From a virus, in the IMG/VR virus record IMGVR_UViG_3300043409_001136, positions 1 to 37,585 of that record: a DNA stretch of 37,585 bases; one strand, written 5' to 3'. Each line of letters opens with the position of its first letter. The stretch's first letter is position 1. The translations under genes and the position numbers were made by a program. Shown here piece by piece: positions 7,490-16,574 of the stretch. The notes beneath the pieces were generated by a model that saw only the letters and a program-made list of their open reading frames with translations, searched no databases and was not told the DNA's origin.

Positions 7490-8802
7490 TACGGCTTCAT
7501 CCTTGTCTTGCCATCGGGGCCGGTGTAGGCCGTGCCGGACGGTAGCGCGTTGTACTCGGCTTCCGTGCGGGTCATGACTGGCGCGGATTGCGCGCGCTGC
7601 GGCTGTCGTGCGGGTTGCGGCTGGGTGCGCGCAGGAGCGGGAACTGGCCCGAGTTCGTCAATCCGCGACTTTGTCCGCTCAACCATGCGCCGCTGGATCT
7701 CTTCGGCCGTCTGCAGTGCAGCAAGGCGAGATTCCGCCGGCAGGTTCTCGTTTCCAACGTCCGCAGCCATCTCTTTGTACATCTTCAGGTCAGCGTCAGA
7801 CGTGGCGCCCGGCTGCTTGTCCACCTTCGATGTCAGTGCGCCGGCCAGAACCTTCAGCTTGGCGTTCAGCTTTGAGTTCTCGGTGGCTACGCCGGTTGCG
7901 TTCGTGGCCAGGTCAATTCCCCTTTGAGCCATGCCACCCTTGACGGACTTGAGGGTCGCCTTGGCTTGGTCAATCAAAGCCAGCCCTTCAGTCGCGGCAT
8001 CAAGCGCAGCCTTGGTTTCAAACCTGACCTTCTGGGTGTCCTTGTCCTGCTTCGCGGTTTCCTTTGCCAGCGCATCGCGCTTGATCTGCATCCCTTCGGC
8101 CTCAAGCCCAAGGCGCGCATCCTCACGCACATCCTTGCGCCCGGACCGAAGCACCTCCAGTTCGTACCGCTTGCGCTCCATGTCCGCCCGCATTACCGCA
8201 GTGCGCCGCGCCTCTTCTTCGGCCTCTGCCTTTGCCATGCCCTGCATGCCCATGACCGTTCGGCGTGACCAGTCGGCGAAGGCTTCCGGTGTCTGGCCGA
8301 TATTGGAGATTGCTTGCTCGATCGGGGCCACCTGCTGCAGCCGAGGCCCAAGCACCGGGTCAGCGTACTGTGCGCGCAACCACTGCGCCGCCGTGGCCGG
8401 ATCTCGGACCGCGCCCGTGTCAACCATCTGGCGGTACTGTGCGAGCTTGGAGTTGAATGACTCGTTCTGGTCCTGCTCCATCTTTAGCCCGAACGCCTGA
8501 GTGTCGCGCCCGCGCTGGTCTGCTGCGTCCGCCTGCTTGAATGCTTCGGGCGTTCCAAGCTTGCGCAGTTCAGGAGCGCCGCCGCCACCGGCCAGCACAT
8601 TGCGCACGCCCATGGCGTCAGACCGCGCCATGCGCTCGTCTTCGATCTTCCCTTGGCTCTGCTGCAGTGCCAGCGCGTTAATCTGCCGCGTCTGCCCGGC
8701 CTGCTCGCGGTCGCGGTCCTGCCGTTCGAAGTCCGCCTGATACTCAAAGGCCGTGCGGGACGGCTTCATCAGGGCGTTATAGATTCCGGTGTCGAGTGCC
8801 AT
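7489..8802 (-). CDS. Predicted ejection protein (P22 gp20 position)
   Basis: 437 residues, start ATG 8802 behind GGAGG. Highly charged and helical: Gln/Arg-rich residues 20-60 (FEYQADFERQDRDREQ), long coiled-coil-prone segment ~180-270 (AEAEEEARRTAVMRADMERK), then a Pro/Gln-rich C-tail (PAPARTQPQPARQPQRAQ). No enzyme motif. Its place between the 232-residue protein and the transglycosylase protein is that of P22 gp20, an internal head protein ejected with DNA. Assignment is by synteny and composition. Confidence 0.65.
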   Translation of the reverse strand: MALDTGIYNALMKPSRTAFEYQADFERQDRDREQAGQTRQINALALQQSQGKIEDERMARSDAMGVRNVLAGGGGAPELRKLGTPEAFKQADAADQRGRDTQAFGLKMEQDQNESFNSKLAQYRQMVDTGAVRDPATAAQWLRAQYADPVLGPRLQQVAPIEQAISNIGQTPEAFADWSRRTVMGMQGMAKAEAEEEARRTAVMRADMERKRYELEVLRSGRKDVREDARLGLEAEGMQIKRDALAKETAKQDKDTQKVRFETKAALDAATEGLALIDQAKATLKSVKGGMAQRGIDLATNATGVATENSKLNAKLKVLAGALTSKVDKQPGATSDADLKMYKEMAADVGNENLPAESRLAALQTAEEIQRRMVERTKSRIDELGPVPAPARTQPQPARQPQRAQSAPVMTRTEAEYNALPSGTAYTGPDGKTRMKP

Positions 8803-8805
8803 CGA

Positions 8806-9504
8806 TCAACCTCCATTCCACTGCGCTTCAAGCTGGGTATTCGACGGCCCGGCCAGCGCGTTCCGGCTCTGCTGGCTGGCGTACCACCCGGCAAGCTGGT
8901 TGCCGACATTGCCCCAAGTATTTGCCTGTGCAATGCCTGCCGCGCCTTGAGCGTTTGCCGCGCCCATCATGTTGTTGCCGGCGTTGTTGGCGAACTGCGA
9001 TCCTGCCGCGCCGACTTGATTCGATGCCGTCTGGCCCATGCCGGCCACCGATGCGAGCTGGTTGAACTCGTTGGTCCGCTCGCCCTGCAGCCGGTTCCAA
9101 GCGTCTCCGTACTTCGTCGTGCCGTAGTCGTTGCCGTACCGCTGCGCTGCCATGAGCGCCGCGCCGCTGTTGCGCATGCCCCTCGCAGTTGCGGTTCTGT
9201 CCAGCGCCTGCTGACCCTGCTGCAGCCCGAATTGATAGCCAGGCTCGGCCATGACATCGGCGCCAGTGAGCGAATTTCGCCCGCCGCCAGCACCGTCAAT
9301 GCCGAGCAACTGCTGTAGCCGCGCTAGTGACCGATTCCCGGCCTCCATGCGGGGCGCGTTGTCGGCGCGCTGCTGCTGCCACTGTTCGCGCTGTAGCGCC
9401 GTTGCCTGATCGGCTGACGCGGCCTGAGTGTCCGCCGCGTCTCCGGCTGCGTTGCTGGAAAGCACGCCGCCGAGAAGCGCAGCACCACCAATAATCCACG
9501 GCAT
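8806..9504 (-). CDS. Predicted DNA-transfer/ejection protein (P22 gp7-like position)
   Basis: 232 residues. An N-terminal hydrophobic segment (PWIIGGAALLGGVLSS) is followed by a Gln-rich helix and then the pattern AEPGYQFGLQQGQQALDR, RGMRNSGAALMAAQRYGNDYGTTKYGDAWNRLQ, common in phage tail-tip and DNA-transfer proteins. The second half is Asn/Gln/Gly/Ala-rich (ANNAGNNMMGAANAQGAA). The gene starts one base after the cupin stop and lies directly upstream of the other two ejection proteins, so the three probably act together during genome delivery. Confidence 0.7.
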   Translation of the reverse strand: MPWIIGGAALLGGVLSSNAAGDAADTQAASADQATALQREQWQQQRADNAPRMEAGNRSLARLQQLLGIDGAGGGRNSLTGADVMAEPGYQFGLQQGQQALDRTATARGMRNSGAALMAAQRYGNDYGTTKYGDAWNRLQGERTNEFNQLASVAGMGQTASNQVGAAGSQFANNAGNNMMGAANAQGAAGIAQANTWGNVGNQLAGWYASQQSRNALAGPSNTQLEAQWNGG

Positions 9505-9505
9505 A

Positions 9506-9844
9506 TCAGCCCCCCGTCAAAGTGTGGTCGATCCGCTCGGGGTCAGTCTCGTCCGAGGCATGGATGCACAGCCAGGCGCAGTCAGTCAGTGCCACAACCC
9601 GATGCGGCGTGCCTTGCTTGACCGTTAGCACCGCCGGCCCGACAACCTCGCGCACATCGTCGCCAGCAGTCAGGCGCACGACGCCGACGCATAGGACGGA
9701 CTTGTGGGTAAACGTGTGCGAATGCATCGCCAGTTCGGTTCCGGCTGGGATTAGCGTCTCTTTGATGTAAACGCCGCTGCCGTCGTCGCCGAAGTGGTGA
9801 GCGAGCTTGATGCCCACCTCTTCAAAGCCTTGGTTGAACTCCAT
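9506..9844 (-). CDS. Cupin-fold protein in the virion operon
   Basis: 112 residues; ATG 9844 overlaps the upstream stop (TGATG), and an in-frame GTG at 9847 is less likely. A single cupin barrel is suggested by ETLIPAGTELAMHSHTFTHKSVL (split as ETLIPAGTEL and HSHTFTHKSVL) followed by GVVRLTAGDD and VKQGTPHRVVAL. His residues in HSHTFTHK and TPHR could bind a metal. Cupins are mostly enzymes or sugar-binding domains; in a phage the role may be structural or glycan-related. It is embedded between structural genes with no promoter of its own, so it is made late in infection. Confidence 0.75.
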   Translation of the reverse strand: MEFNQGFEEVGIKLAHHFGDDGSGVYIKETLIPAGTELAMHSHTFTHKSVLCVGVVRLTAGDDVREVVGPAVLTVKQGTPHRVVALTDCAWLCIHASDETDPERIDHTLTGG

Positions 9845-10179
9845 CACGTCACCTCTCTACCACTGATGCGGATAGTAACAGACGATGCACTTGCAATGGT
9901 GCTCACCATATCACCCGGCCCCAGCACATGCCCGACGATCTCCGGGAACGTGTAGGTTTCGCCAGAGTTCAGTGTTTTGGTTTTGACAATCAGATTGGAT
10001 GCACCAGCAGTGCCGCCGCTTGGGACGATATTGATTGACAGTTGGGCCGAACCAGGCCCGGCATTTGTTCCGGTGATTTTGTCAAGGATGGCGCGGGTGC
10101 CTGCTTGTGCGGTGTACTGCGTGGTCTGCGACGTTTCCGCCTCTTTTGCCTGCACCAGCGGTTTTGCGATGACGGTCAT
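9844..10179 (-). CDS. Small beta-rich virion-operon protein
   Basis: 111 residues. The sequence is rich in Thr, Ser, Ile and Val with alternating patterns (SINIVPSGGTAGASNLIVKT, SSVTIRISGREVT) typical of an all-beta domain. No family recognised. Overlaps the upstream gene by ATGA and the cupin gene by TGATG, so translation is probably coupled. Likely a minor tail or decoration component; this is inference from position. Confidence 0.7.
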   Translation of the reverse strand: MTVIAKPLVQAKEAETSQTTQYTAQAGTRAILDKITGTNAGPGSAQLSINIVPSGGTAGASNLIVKTKTLNSGETYTFPEIVGHVLGPGDMVSTIASASSVTIRISGREVT

Positions 10180-10514
10180 ATCTGTACCCCTTGGGTAATG
10201 TCGTTAATCTGCTGGCGGAGCAATGCCACCTCTTCGCGGAGTTGAGAAACCTCGGCTTCAATGGACTCGCCATGCTCTGCATGCATCTCGCGCGGCTGCT
10301 GTCCCACTAAGTCAGACAGCGCATACAGCGCAGCCTCTTGCTCTTCGGTGCCTGCATCGTCAAACGCGGACGCAGCAAGATCAGCCGTGCCGTCGCCATT
10401 AGCCCCGCCGACTCGCTCATAAACTCCGGCCAGATACCGCGACCATTCGCGCGTGATCATTCCGGTCTGAGGATCGACTAGCGGGATTCTGTTCGGTTGC
10501 GCGATCAGGATCAT
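10176..10514 (-). CDS. Coiled-coil protein at the P22 tail-needle position
   Basis: 112 residues. Residues 1-30 (QPNRIPLVDPQTGMITREWSRYL) carry a motif frequent in small phage tail proteins; residues ~75-110 form a heptad-like helix (ESIEAEVSQLREEVALLRQQI). It follows the gp10-like gene, where P22 encodes the trimeric tail needle gp26, but it is less than half as long as gp26 and shows no direct similarity. A short needle or chaperone-like role is a guess. Confidence 0.65.
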   Translation of the reverse strand: MILIAQPNRIPLVDPQTGMITREWSRYLAGVYERVGGANGDGTADLAASAFDDAGTEEQEAALYALSDLVGQQPREMHAEHGESIEAEVSQLREEVALLRQQINDITQGVQI

Positions 10515-11924
10515 TTACACCTCGTCCACGATAGCCGCCACAGGCTCGCAGCGCACCGGGTCAGTGACCCGAATATGCCACACTCGGTCGCGGGCGGAGC
10601 CGAGCATGGTGGCCCGTGCGCGCGACGTGTACCTGCCGACAGCACCAAGCGACAGCGTGCGCCAGTTGCCCCACGTCATCCCTCCGTCATCGGAGTACCG
10701 CAGCAGCATGGACCCGGCAGACCCATCGGATAGGCCTAGGCCGGTGTTGCAATCAATCTGCATCGATCCAAAGCGCCGCCGAGACAGTGCCGGCATCGCG
10801 TTGTGCGGGGTGATTCGCTCACGGACAAGCGGGCCTGATCCAGATGCGCTAACACCGGGTTCAAGCGAGTAAATGACGCCATCCGATCCGCCGACAAAGT
10901 GTTTTCCGTAAGCATATGCATGGCACGTCCCGAGATCCTGAGCATGAGTTCCGTCAACCCACTCCGCACGCTCATGCCAGATGCCCGCGCGTAGTTCGTA
11001 GGCCCATGTGGTAGCCAAGCCAGGCACCTGGAGCACATAGAAGCTCAAGCCCTCCTGCCGGTAGGCGTAGGCCCTGGCGCCGCTGATTTGTGCCTCGGTG
11101 AGCGGCGTCAGCGCCTCTTCCAGCGCGTGATTGCTGATCCGCTGTGGCTGATATGCCGTCATTGCTGACACGCCGATGCCGCCCGATACATCACGGGACA
11201 GCCACACGGCCGCGCCATCGATCACAGCCAGCGATTGAGCGGCAGCGCACCCGACCTGCAGTGCGGCCCCGTCGTTCCGGGCCAAGGGGAAATCGGCCCC
11301 GCCAGAATCCGCCCAGACTTCGCCCGTGCGCTCCTTAAGCAGAATCAGCTCCCGATGCTTGACGCACAGGGCCACGATGTCGCCGATGCTTGATTCCGTC
11401 GTGGCGAATTCCAGCGCGTTGAAGGCGCTGAAGTCCTGGTTGGCGCTAATGTAAAACTGCGCCGAGTCAGGCACCGCAAACACGCCGTAGCCGTCCAAAA
11501 CGTCAATCTGAGATGATCCTCGGAAGTTGCCCGCCATCGCTGAAAATGCCAGCGTATCCAGATCAAGCACATACCCACCAGCGCCATCAACGATACCAAG
11601 CTGGGTCACGTTGTCGGACATCTGGACGGGTCCGGTATTGCTAGACAGCGATCCGCGGAATGTAGCAACACCCGATGAATCGATGCTGTAGAGCCTAGCC
11701 CCCGCTACAACATAGAGCATATCCCGAGCGGTGTAGATTCCCCGCACAGGGTTGTCAAGCGTGGAAAACGCCACCTTCCCCGGGACTTGTTTTAGATAGG
11801 ACGGCTGCCCGCCCTTGCCTACTGCGCTCTCGATCTGGACGGGAATCCAGTTCACGCACCGCTGCACGTCTGCCGATCGGTTGCGCAGCGCGTAGGATGG
11901 TCCGGCTATTGGGATTGCGGGCAT
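10515..11924 (-). CDS. P22 gp10-like tail hub / packaged-DNA stabilisation protein
   Basis: 469 residues, nearly the length of P22 gp10 (472). ATG 11924 opens MPAIPIAGPSYALRNRSADVQ followed by RCVNWIP, the typical beginning of this family; the upstream in-frame codons run through the 64-residue gene in another frame and are not coding. Repeating beta-propeller-like segments follow (GIYTARDMLYVVAGARLYSID, FHERAEW-like repeats). In P22 gp10 caps the portal after packaging and joins gp4 to the needle and tailspikes. Synteny (coat, gp4-like, then gp10-like) supports the call. Confidence 0.82.
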   Translation of the reverse strand: MPAIPIAGPSYALRNRSADVQRCVNWIPVQIESAVGKGGQPSYLKQVPGKVAFSTLDNPVRGIYTARDMLYVVAGARLYSIDSSGVATFRGSLSSNTGPVQMSDNVTQLGIVDGAGGYVLDLDTLAFSAMAGNFRGSSQIDVLDGYGVFAVPDSAQFYISANQDFSAFNALEFATTESSIGDIVALCVKHRELILLKERTGEVWADSGGADFPLARNDGAALQVGCAAAQSLAVIDGAAVWLSRDVSGGIGVSAMTAYQPQRISNHALEEALTPLTEAQISGARAYAYRQEGLSFYVLQVPGLATTWAYELRAGIWHERAEWVDGTHAQDLGTCHAYAYGKHFVGGSDGVIYSLEPGVSASGSGPLVRERITPHNAMPALSRRRFGSMQIDCNTGLGLSDGSAGSMLLRYSDDGGMTWGNWRTLSLGAVGRYTSRARATMLGSARDRVWHIRVTDPVRCEPVAAIVDEV

Positions 11925-11950
11925 TTTTGGATACTCACCGGCAGCGCGGT

Positions 11951-12145
11951 TCAGCCTTCCTTGACCACCAGGTAGCGCGTGCTGGTGATGAAGACGCCGG
12001 CATCGGTCATGGCGGTCGGGTGGTTCAGCTCGATGGTCTGCGCCAGCTTGTCGGGCTCGCCAGCCGGATAGCCCTTGTCCCACACCTCGACGATCACCTT
12101 GTAGTTGGACATGTCGGCGTTTTCGATTCGCACTCGCTTGGTCAT
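11951..12145 (-). CDS. Small conserved-type protein between fiber and gp10-like genes
   Basis: 64 residues with an AAAGGGC ribosome site. Beta-strand pattern (NYKVIVEVWDKG, FITSTRYLVVKEG); hydrophilic, no membrane segment or Cys. The 124-bp gap upstream (12146-12269) shows no gene. Function unknown; expressed with the virion genes. Confidence 0.7.
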   Translation of the reverse strand: MTKRVRIENADMSNYKVIVEVWDKGYPAGEPDKLAQTIELNHPTAMTDAGVFITSTRYLVVKEG

Positions 12146-12269
12146 GATTTGCCCTTTCTAGGCAGTTTGGAAATGGTGGGCGGGCTGGCGGTTCGGCCAC
12201 TTAGCTTCCTGGCAACTTCGCGCGACCTGGAAGACCGTCCCTTAAAAATCAATCAGCACCGGCAGGGGC

Positions 12270-13868
12270 TTAGCAAATCGCCCGGAACATATCCGGGCGA
12301 ATCCGCCCAGACCCAGCGACTCGCGCATACCCCTCGGCAATCGGGTGCACCCCATCAGTGGTCAGCGCCGGCAGCCAGATGCCAGACCTGTAGCTCGTCT
12401 CTACGGTGTCTGCGATCTGAATCACGCCTTTGATTGACGTTTTATCCCGGTACGTGCTTGTGTTTGTGTGCAAAATCCGGTTGTATTCAAGTCGAGTTGC
12501 CTCTTGCGCTTTTACGGCTTGGTTTGCCGTGGTTGCCCAAGAATCCGTTGACGTGGTTTGCGGCAACACATCCGAGATCCACGCGCGAGCATTTGGATTG
12601 ATAGCCCGCAGTTGCGTGTCAAACGTGTTGTAGTACCCCCGGACAGTTGTTGCGGTTGCGCCTCCGAGGTAGATATCGTTCGTCCCTACATGCACCACGT
12701 ACACATCGCAGTACGCGAGCAGCGTCGAAAACATGCCCGTCATGTTTCCAGCGCCAGTCCAGTGATATAGCTGGGATCCAGGTGATCCAAGGTTGATAAT
12801 AGGCATCGACCCACCGAGCGCCCGCTCATACGGCCCGATGAATCCGTCGCCAGAGCCAGTATCCTGCTGGCCTTTAGAGATCGAGTCGCCGATGATGCCA
12901 AGGGCGGCGACCCCCGATTGGGCAATGATGCAGCAGGCAATGCCAGCAACGTTTCCGTCCGGGATTGTGGAAACGTCATCCAGCATCACATCCTCCGTAA
13001 CGCCGCTTGCCGCTGTTTTCTGTCCGTCGCATTTGATAGACGATCCTGCGCCGCCCGTGCAGTACGCGATGCCGGATGCATTAACCTGCTTGACGCGCAG
13101 GGTTGCAGACGAGCCAGGTCGCACGGTGATACTGATTGGGTCGCTGTACAGGATGCTACCCACCGTCTCGACGCCAGCGTTCAGGCCGCTAAACGTGATG
13201 CGCGTTCGGTTGCCGGATCCAGTGGGATATTCGATCGATGCCTCGAACGTACTTGGCGTCGTCGGGCCGATAATCGCGGTCGCGCCCTGAATGCCGCGGC
13301 TTGTCAGACCGATGACGATATTTGATGCGGCCGCGAAAAAATCATGCCGACGCTTTGTGAACGACTGCTTGAATGTCGTCGAATACGTGTCCGCCATCAA
13401 GCAGCGATTTGCTATCTGCCGCAAGCGGAGCGGCAGATACTCTGACACCGAGGATTGAATTCGAGCCAGATCGGCAGGTGCTCCGGTTGCGGCGGCCTCC
13501 AGCACATCGGCAATTGCATCGGCATTTGCACCGAGTTTGCTGGCCTGCAGCGTCTTGCCCATCTCCGCGGACAGGGCCGAGGTCGTGCCGCCAGTCGTCA
13601 GGTCGTTGACGACGGTCACGGATGCTCCACCGACAGCACCACCGGCTTTGACTTCATACACCACGGTGCCAAGGAACAGATTCAGCGTCACCTCGCGGTC
13701 GGCGGCATAGGGACCGAAGTCGGTTGCAGCCGAAACGGTGGAAGCCACGGACTCTGCAGGGATTGCGACCGTCACATACGACGATACTCCGGGCGCGACA
13801 GAGAAAATCTTGCTGCGCTCCAGCAGGATGGTTACCGCCGCGGGGGAAGTGAGTGAAATCTGTGTCAT
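12270..13868 (-). CDS. Fiber-like virion protein with C-terminal SGNH hydrolase domain
   Basis: 532 residues. Residues ~85-112 hold the phage-fiber connector pattern VNDLTTGGTTSALSAEMGKTL. Residues ~320-530 form an SGNH/GDSL esterase: GDSI with S329, GTND at 395-398, and the D505/H508 pair in TDGVHP. SGNH esterases on virions usually deacetylate surface polysaccharide during adsorption. The stretch 150-320 is beta-rich and has no recognised match. The gene overlaps the gp4-like gene by ATGA and has no counterpart at this place in P22, so it looks like an inserted host-range gene. A virion location is inferred from operon and connector motif. Confidence 0.82.
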   Translation of the reverse strand: MTQISLTSPAAVTILLERSKIFSVAPGVSSYVTVAIPAESVASTVSAATDFGPYAADREVTLNLFLGTVVYEVKAGGAVGGASVTVVNDLTTGGTTSALSAEMGKTLQASKLGANADAIADVLEAAATGAPADLARIQSSVSEYLPLRLRQIANRCLMADTYSTTFKQSFTKRRHDFFAAASNIVIGLTSRGIQGATAIIGPTTPSTFEASIEYPTGSGNRTRITFSGLNAGVETVGSILYSDPISITVRPGSSATLRVKQVNASGIAYCTGGAGSSIKCDGQKTAASGVTEDVMLDDVSTIPDGNVAGIACCIIAQSGVAALGIIGDSISKGQQDTGSGDGFIGPYERALGGSMPIINLGSPGSQLYHWTGAGNMTGMFSTLLAYCDVYVVHVGTNDIYLGGATATTVRGYYNTFDTQLRAINPNARAWISDVLPQTTSTDSWATTANQAVKAQEATRLEYNRILHTNTSTYRDKTSIKGVIQIADTVETSYRSGIWLPALTTDGVHPIAEGYARVAGSGRIRPDMFRAIC

Positions 13869-14560
13869 ACCTGACCGCCTGCGATGAATTGGGCCTCAGT
13901 CGAGGCGGTGTTGATGATGTCCATCTGCGGGACTTCGGCGCGCGTGCGCTTATATACCCGCATGGCGTTTGATGCGTCGCGCAGTAGCTGGGGTGTCGGC
14001 TGCATACCGAAGATCGGGCACACCTCCAAGGCCAGCGACAGCACCAATGCGCGCTTGAGTCCTTGCCCGAGGTGCTGCGACGTGTGAGCCGTGCCGAACG
14101 GCTGCAATTGCTCCGCTACCGTCAGATGTGTTTCGACGGAACCAGCGGGAACAGGCCAGAATCTCACAGTACCGATTGGCATGGCGTCATCATACCAACA
14201 CACATCAGGCCATGTGGAGCCGAGCACCTTGATGTCGATCGCGTCCCACTCCTGCTTTCCAACCACCTCCACCGGGTAGTCGATGCCAGCGATCCGGCAG
14301 TATGCGCCAGCAATCACCAGTGGGCGCGGTACATCAATCTGACCAGATGGACCGATGGTGACCGCGCCAGCCGTGACGCTGGCGACATACTCGACCTGAC
14401 CGATTGCCGACAGCGGAGAGGTCTGCATGGTGTCGATCAACCCGTTCAGGGCGTCGAGACTCACGGCAGTTTGCTCCGCTGTCGGCGCCTCGATCGGGTC
14501 AAGCACGCCCACACGCAGCATGGCCCCCTTGATAACTTCCAGTGCTGATGTCAGGGCCAT
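13865..14560 (-). CDS. P22 gp4-like head-completion / tail accessory protein
   Basis: 231 residues behind AGGAG-less context but coupled to downstream genes. The N-terminus (LEVIKGAMLRVGVLDPIEAPT, then VSLDALNGLIDTMQ) is the helical signature of gp4/gp6-type connector proteins that sit under the portal. P22 gp4 is 166 residues, so this version has a longer beta-rich middle (GPSGQIDVPRPLVIAGAYCR). P22 gp4 also has a muramidase activity; no such residues are recognisable here. Position directly after coat supports the call. Confidence 0.75.
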   Translation of the reverse strand: MALTSALEVIKGAMLRVGVLDPIEAPTAEQTAVSLDALNGLIDTMQTSPLSAIGQVEYVASVTAGAVTIGPSGQIDVPRPLVIAGAYCRIAGIDYPVEVVGKQEWDAIDIKVLGSTWPDVCWYDDAMPIGTVRFWPVPAGSVETHLTVAEQLQPFGTAHTSQHLGQGLKRALVLSLALEVCPIFGMQPTPQLLRDASNAMRVYKRTRAEVPQMDIINTASTEAQFIAGGQV

Positions 14561-14573
14561 GCTCGCGCTCCTA

Positions 14574-15788
14574 TCACTGAACGATTCGAACGCCGTGATT
14601 GCCGCGGACCGCAGCGAAGCCGGCCAGCACGTCGATCCGGGTGCTTTCCGTCAGGGTCGTGCCGTTGCCGAAGGTCTGGACCGTCAGGGCCATGCCACCA
14701 GCATTGAACTGGTAGCCCTCGCAGCCGGCGATGACTTTTGGCGACTTGAACGCCGCGGTGTAGGCGCCCGGAACGAACATCAGGTTCTGCGTGTACGCGG
14801 TGCTGGCCGAGCCCACGAACACCAGCGCCGCCGAGTTGGCCGGGCTGGCGCTGGCGGTCTTGCCGGGCATGCTGATGTCGATCGTCGGGTAGATCGGCAG
14901 CGAAACCGTCGTGGTGCTGGCGGTAGTGTCGGCCGTGATGACGAACTGCTTGAGGTTGCCGTATGCCGCGCCGGTCAGCGGGTGGACATCGTAGACGCCG
15001 GCCACCGTGAAGACCTGCCCCTTGATGAACGTGTCACCCGAGGTCACGCCGCCCACCAGCAGCGAAGAGCCAACCTGCGAGCCACCCGACACCACCACGG
15101 ATGCGACTTTGTTGCCGTTGGTCAGCACGGGCAGGTTCTGACACTCGTAGAACTCCGCGCCCTGAGCCATGCCAGCGAACAGCCCGGTGCGGAACATCTT
15201 GGCAATTTCGGCGTTCGGATTGAAGAGAGCCTTGCTCGCATCGACCATCTCGACGTTCACGTCAGAGGTCATCAGGCAGTACCGCGGATCAGCCGGGGCG
15301 AGTTGGCGGTTCAGGGCCGCGCGCGCTTGGCTGAACGTTTTCATCGTGCTGGGCACCGTGCCAGGCGTGCCGACCACGTTCGAGGTGGCCCGGACAGCAC
15401 GGAGAATCATCTCCGCTTCCATCGTGGCCGCCAGCGTGCTGATCTGGGGGCGCAGGACGCGCTCCTTCCAGCTCGTCATGTCGGTGAGGATTTCCTTCGC
15501 GGTGAAGGTCACGGCCGCATGCTTGTGGATGTCGAGGGTCAGGTTCACCTCGTCTTCCACCACGTCGGCAGCAGCGCCACCGCCCGCGAACGTGGCGCCA
15601 TCGTAGACGGCCCCCGAGCGCGGGACTTTTACCTTGACGCTCTGGCCGGTCTTGTAGCCGCCCATTTCCTTTGCGATGTCATCTTCGCGACTGCGGTCAA
15701 GCAGCTTGGAAATGAAGGGGCTGGACTCTTCCAGCATGGCCGCAGCTTCGCGGGCGATGATTTGATGGATCTTGAGATCGTTTGCCAT
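14574..15788 (-). CDS. Major capsid (coat) protein, P22 gp5-like
   Basis: 404 residues. Pattern at the N-terminus (IIAREAAAMLEESSPFISKL) and central segments KVKVPRSGAVYDG, LTLDIHKHAAVTFTAKEIL, TLAATMEAEMI resemble P22-type coat proteins; the beta-rich insertion (~250-330, VFTVAGVYDVHPLTG) lies where P22 has its I-domain. It follows a scaffold gene and precedes the gp4-like gene, as in P22. Codon use is strongly GC-ending, as expected for the most abundant product. Confidence 0.85.
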   Translation of the reverse strand: MANDLKIHQIIAREAAAMLEESSPFISKLLDRSREDDIAKEMGGYKTGQSVKVKVPRSGAVYDGATFAGGGAAADVVEDEVNLTLDIHKHAAVTFTAKEILTDMTSWKERVLRPQISTLAATMEAEMILRAVRATSNVVGTPGTVPSTMKTFSQARAALNRQLAPADPRYCLMTSDVNVEMVDASKALFNPNAEIAKMFRTGLFAGMAQGAEFYECQNLPVLTNGNKVASVVVSGGSQVGSSLLVGGVTSGDTFIKGQVFTVAGVYDVHPLTGAAYGNLKQFVITADTTASTTTVSLPIYPTIDISMPGKTASASPANSAALVFVGSASTAYTQNLMFVPGAYTAAFKSPKVIAGCEGYQFNAGGMALTVQTFGNGTTLTESTRIDVLAGFAAVRGNHGVRIVQ

Positions 15789-15815
15789 GATTGGGCTTTC
15801 TGAATGTGATTGTGA

Positions 15816-16574
15816 TTACTTGCGACCGCGACGGGTGGCGTACCACTCTGCGTCGGTCATCTGTGCGGCTGATCGCCCGGCAGTGACGCCGGACGGGGTG
15901 ACGGGCTTGAGCGGCTTCGGCGGTGGCGCGGCCTTGGTCTGCATCTGCGCCTCGATCTTGGCAACAGCGCGGTGCAGTCGGCCACCGGTCATACCCTGCA
16001 GCGTCTCGGCTACGTCGGGATTGCGCCCGAGGTAGACCAGCAGCTCGCCAGGCTTGTCGGAGTCGGCGATAGCCTCGCCCAGCGGCGTCCATTGCCCCGT
16101 GCGAGCGTCAGCCAGCGGGCCGGCCTCCTCCACGACGGCTGCAAACGCCTGGGCGAACTTGTCCTCTCCGCCTGCCGCCTTGATTGCCGCGCTGCGGATG
16201 TCGCCGGACTGTCGCGCGATCGTCTCTTCGCGGCGCATCTGCTGCGCACGCTCGGTGGCGAGTCGGTCGATGTCGTCGGGCGTCACTGCATCTGGCTGCT
16301 CTTCCGTGCGCGCCGGTTGCCGGTACCGCTGCAATTCGGCTTCGAGTTGCTGGGCTCGGGCCTCCGCTTGGTATCGCGCCGCCGTCACGCGGTCAACACG
16401 ACGTTGCAGGCGTTGCAGGGACTTGTCCGCATGGTCGCCATTTTCAGGCGTCGCGTCAGTCTGCTGCGCCGTCTCGGTCGCGCTGGTTTCCGGGCTCGCT
16501 ACTTCCGGGTTTTGCGATTCAGGCGCCAGGTTTTCAGCCGCTGCGCCAGCATCGGCCATCACTTCATCAGTCAT
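15816..16574 (-). CDS. Scaffolding protein
   Basis: 252 residues, acidic N-terminus rich in Glu, Ala, Thr and Pro, helical middle (LQRLQRRVDRVTAARYQAEARAQ begins near residue 54, coiled coil) and a basic C-terminal tip (EWYATRRGRK). The basic C-terminal coat-binding end is typical of phage scaffolds, which line the procapsid and leave before or during packaging. It lies between portal and coat, as P22 gp8 does. Start ATG overlaps the portal stop. Confidence 0.8.
   Translation of the reverse strand: MTDEVMADAGAAAENLAPESQNPEVASPETSATETAQQTDATPENGDHADKSLQRLQRRVDRVTAARYQAEARAQQLEAELQRYRQPARTEEQPDAVTPDDIDRLATERAQQMRREETIARQSGDIRSAAIKAAGGEDKFAQAFAAVVEEAGPLADARTGQWTPLGEAIADSDKPGELLVYLGRNPDVAETLQGMTGGRLHRAVAKIEAQMQTKAAPPPKPLKPVTPSGVTAGRSAAQMTDAEWYATRRGRK

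Noticed and set aside
14427-15803. 458-residue ORF opposite the coat gene
   Set aside because: An antisense shadow with Arg/His/Gly-rich composition; the minus-strand coat protein explains the region.
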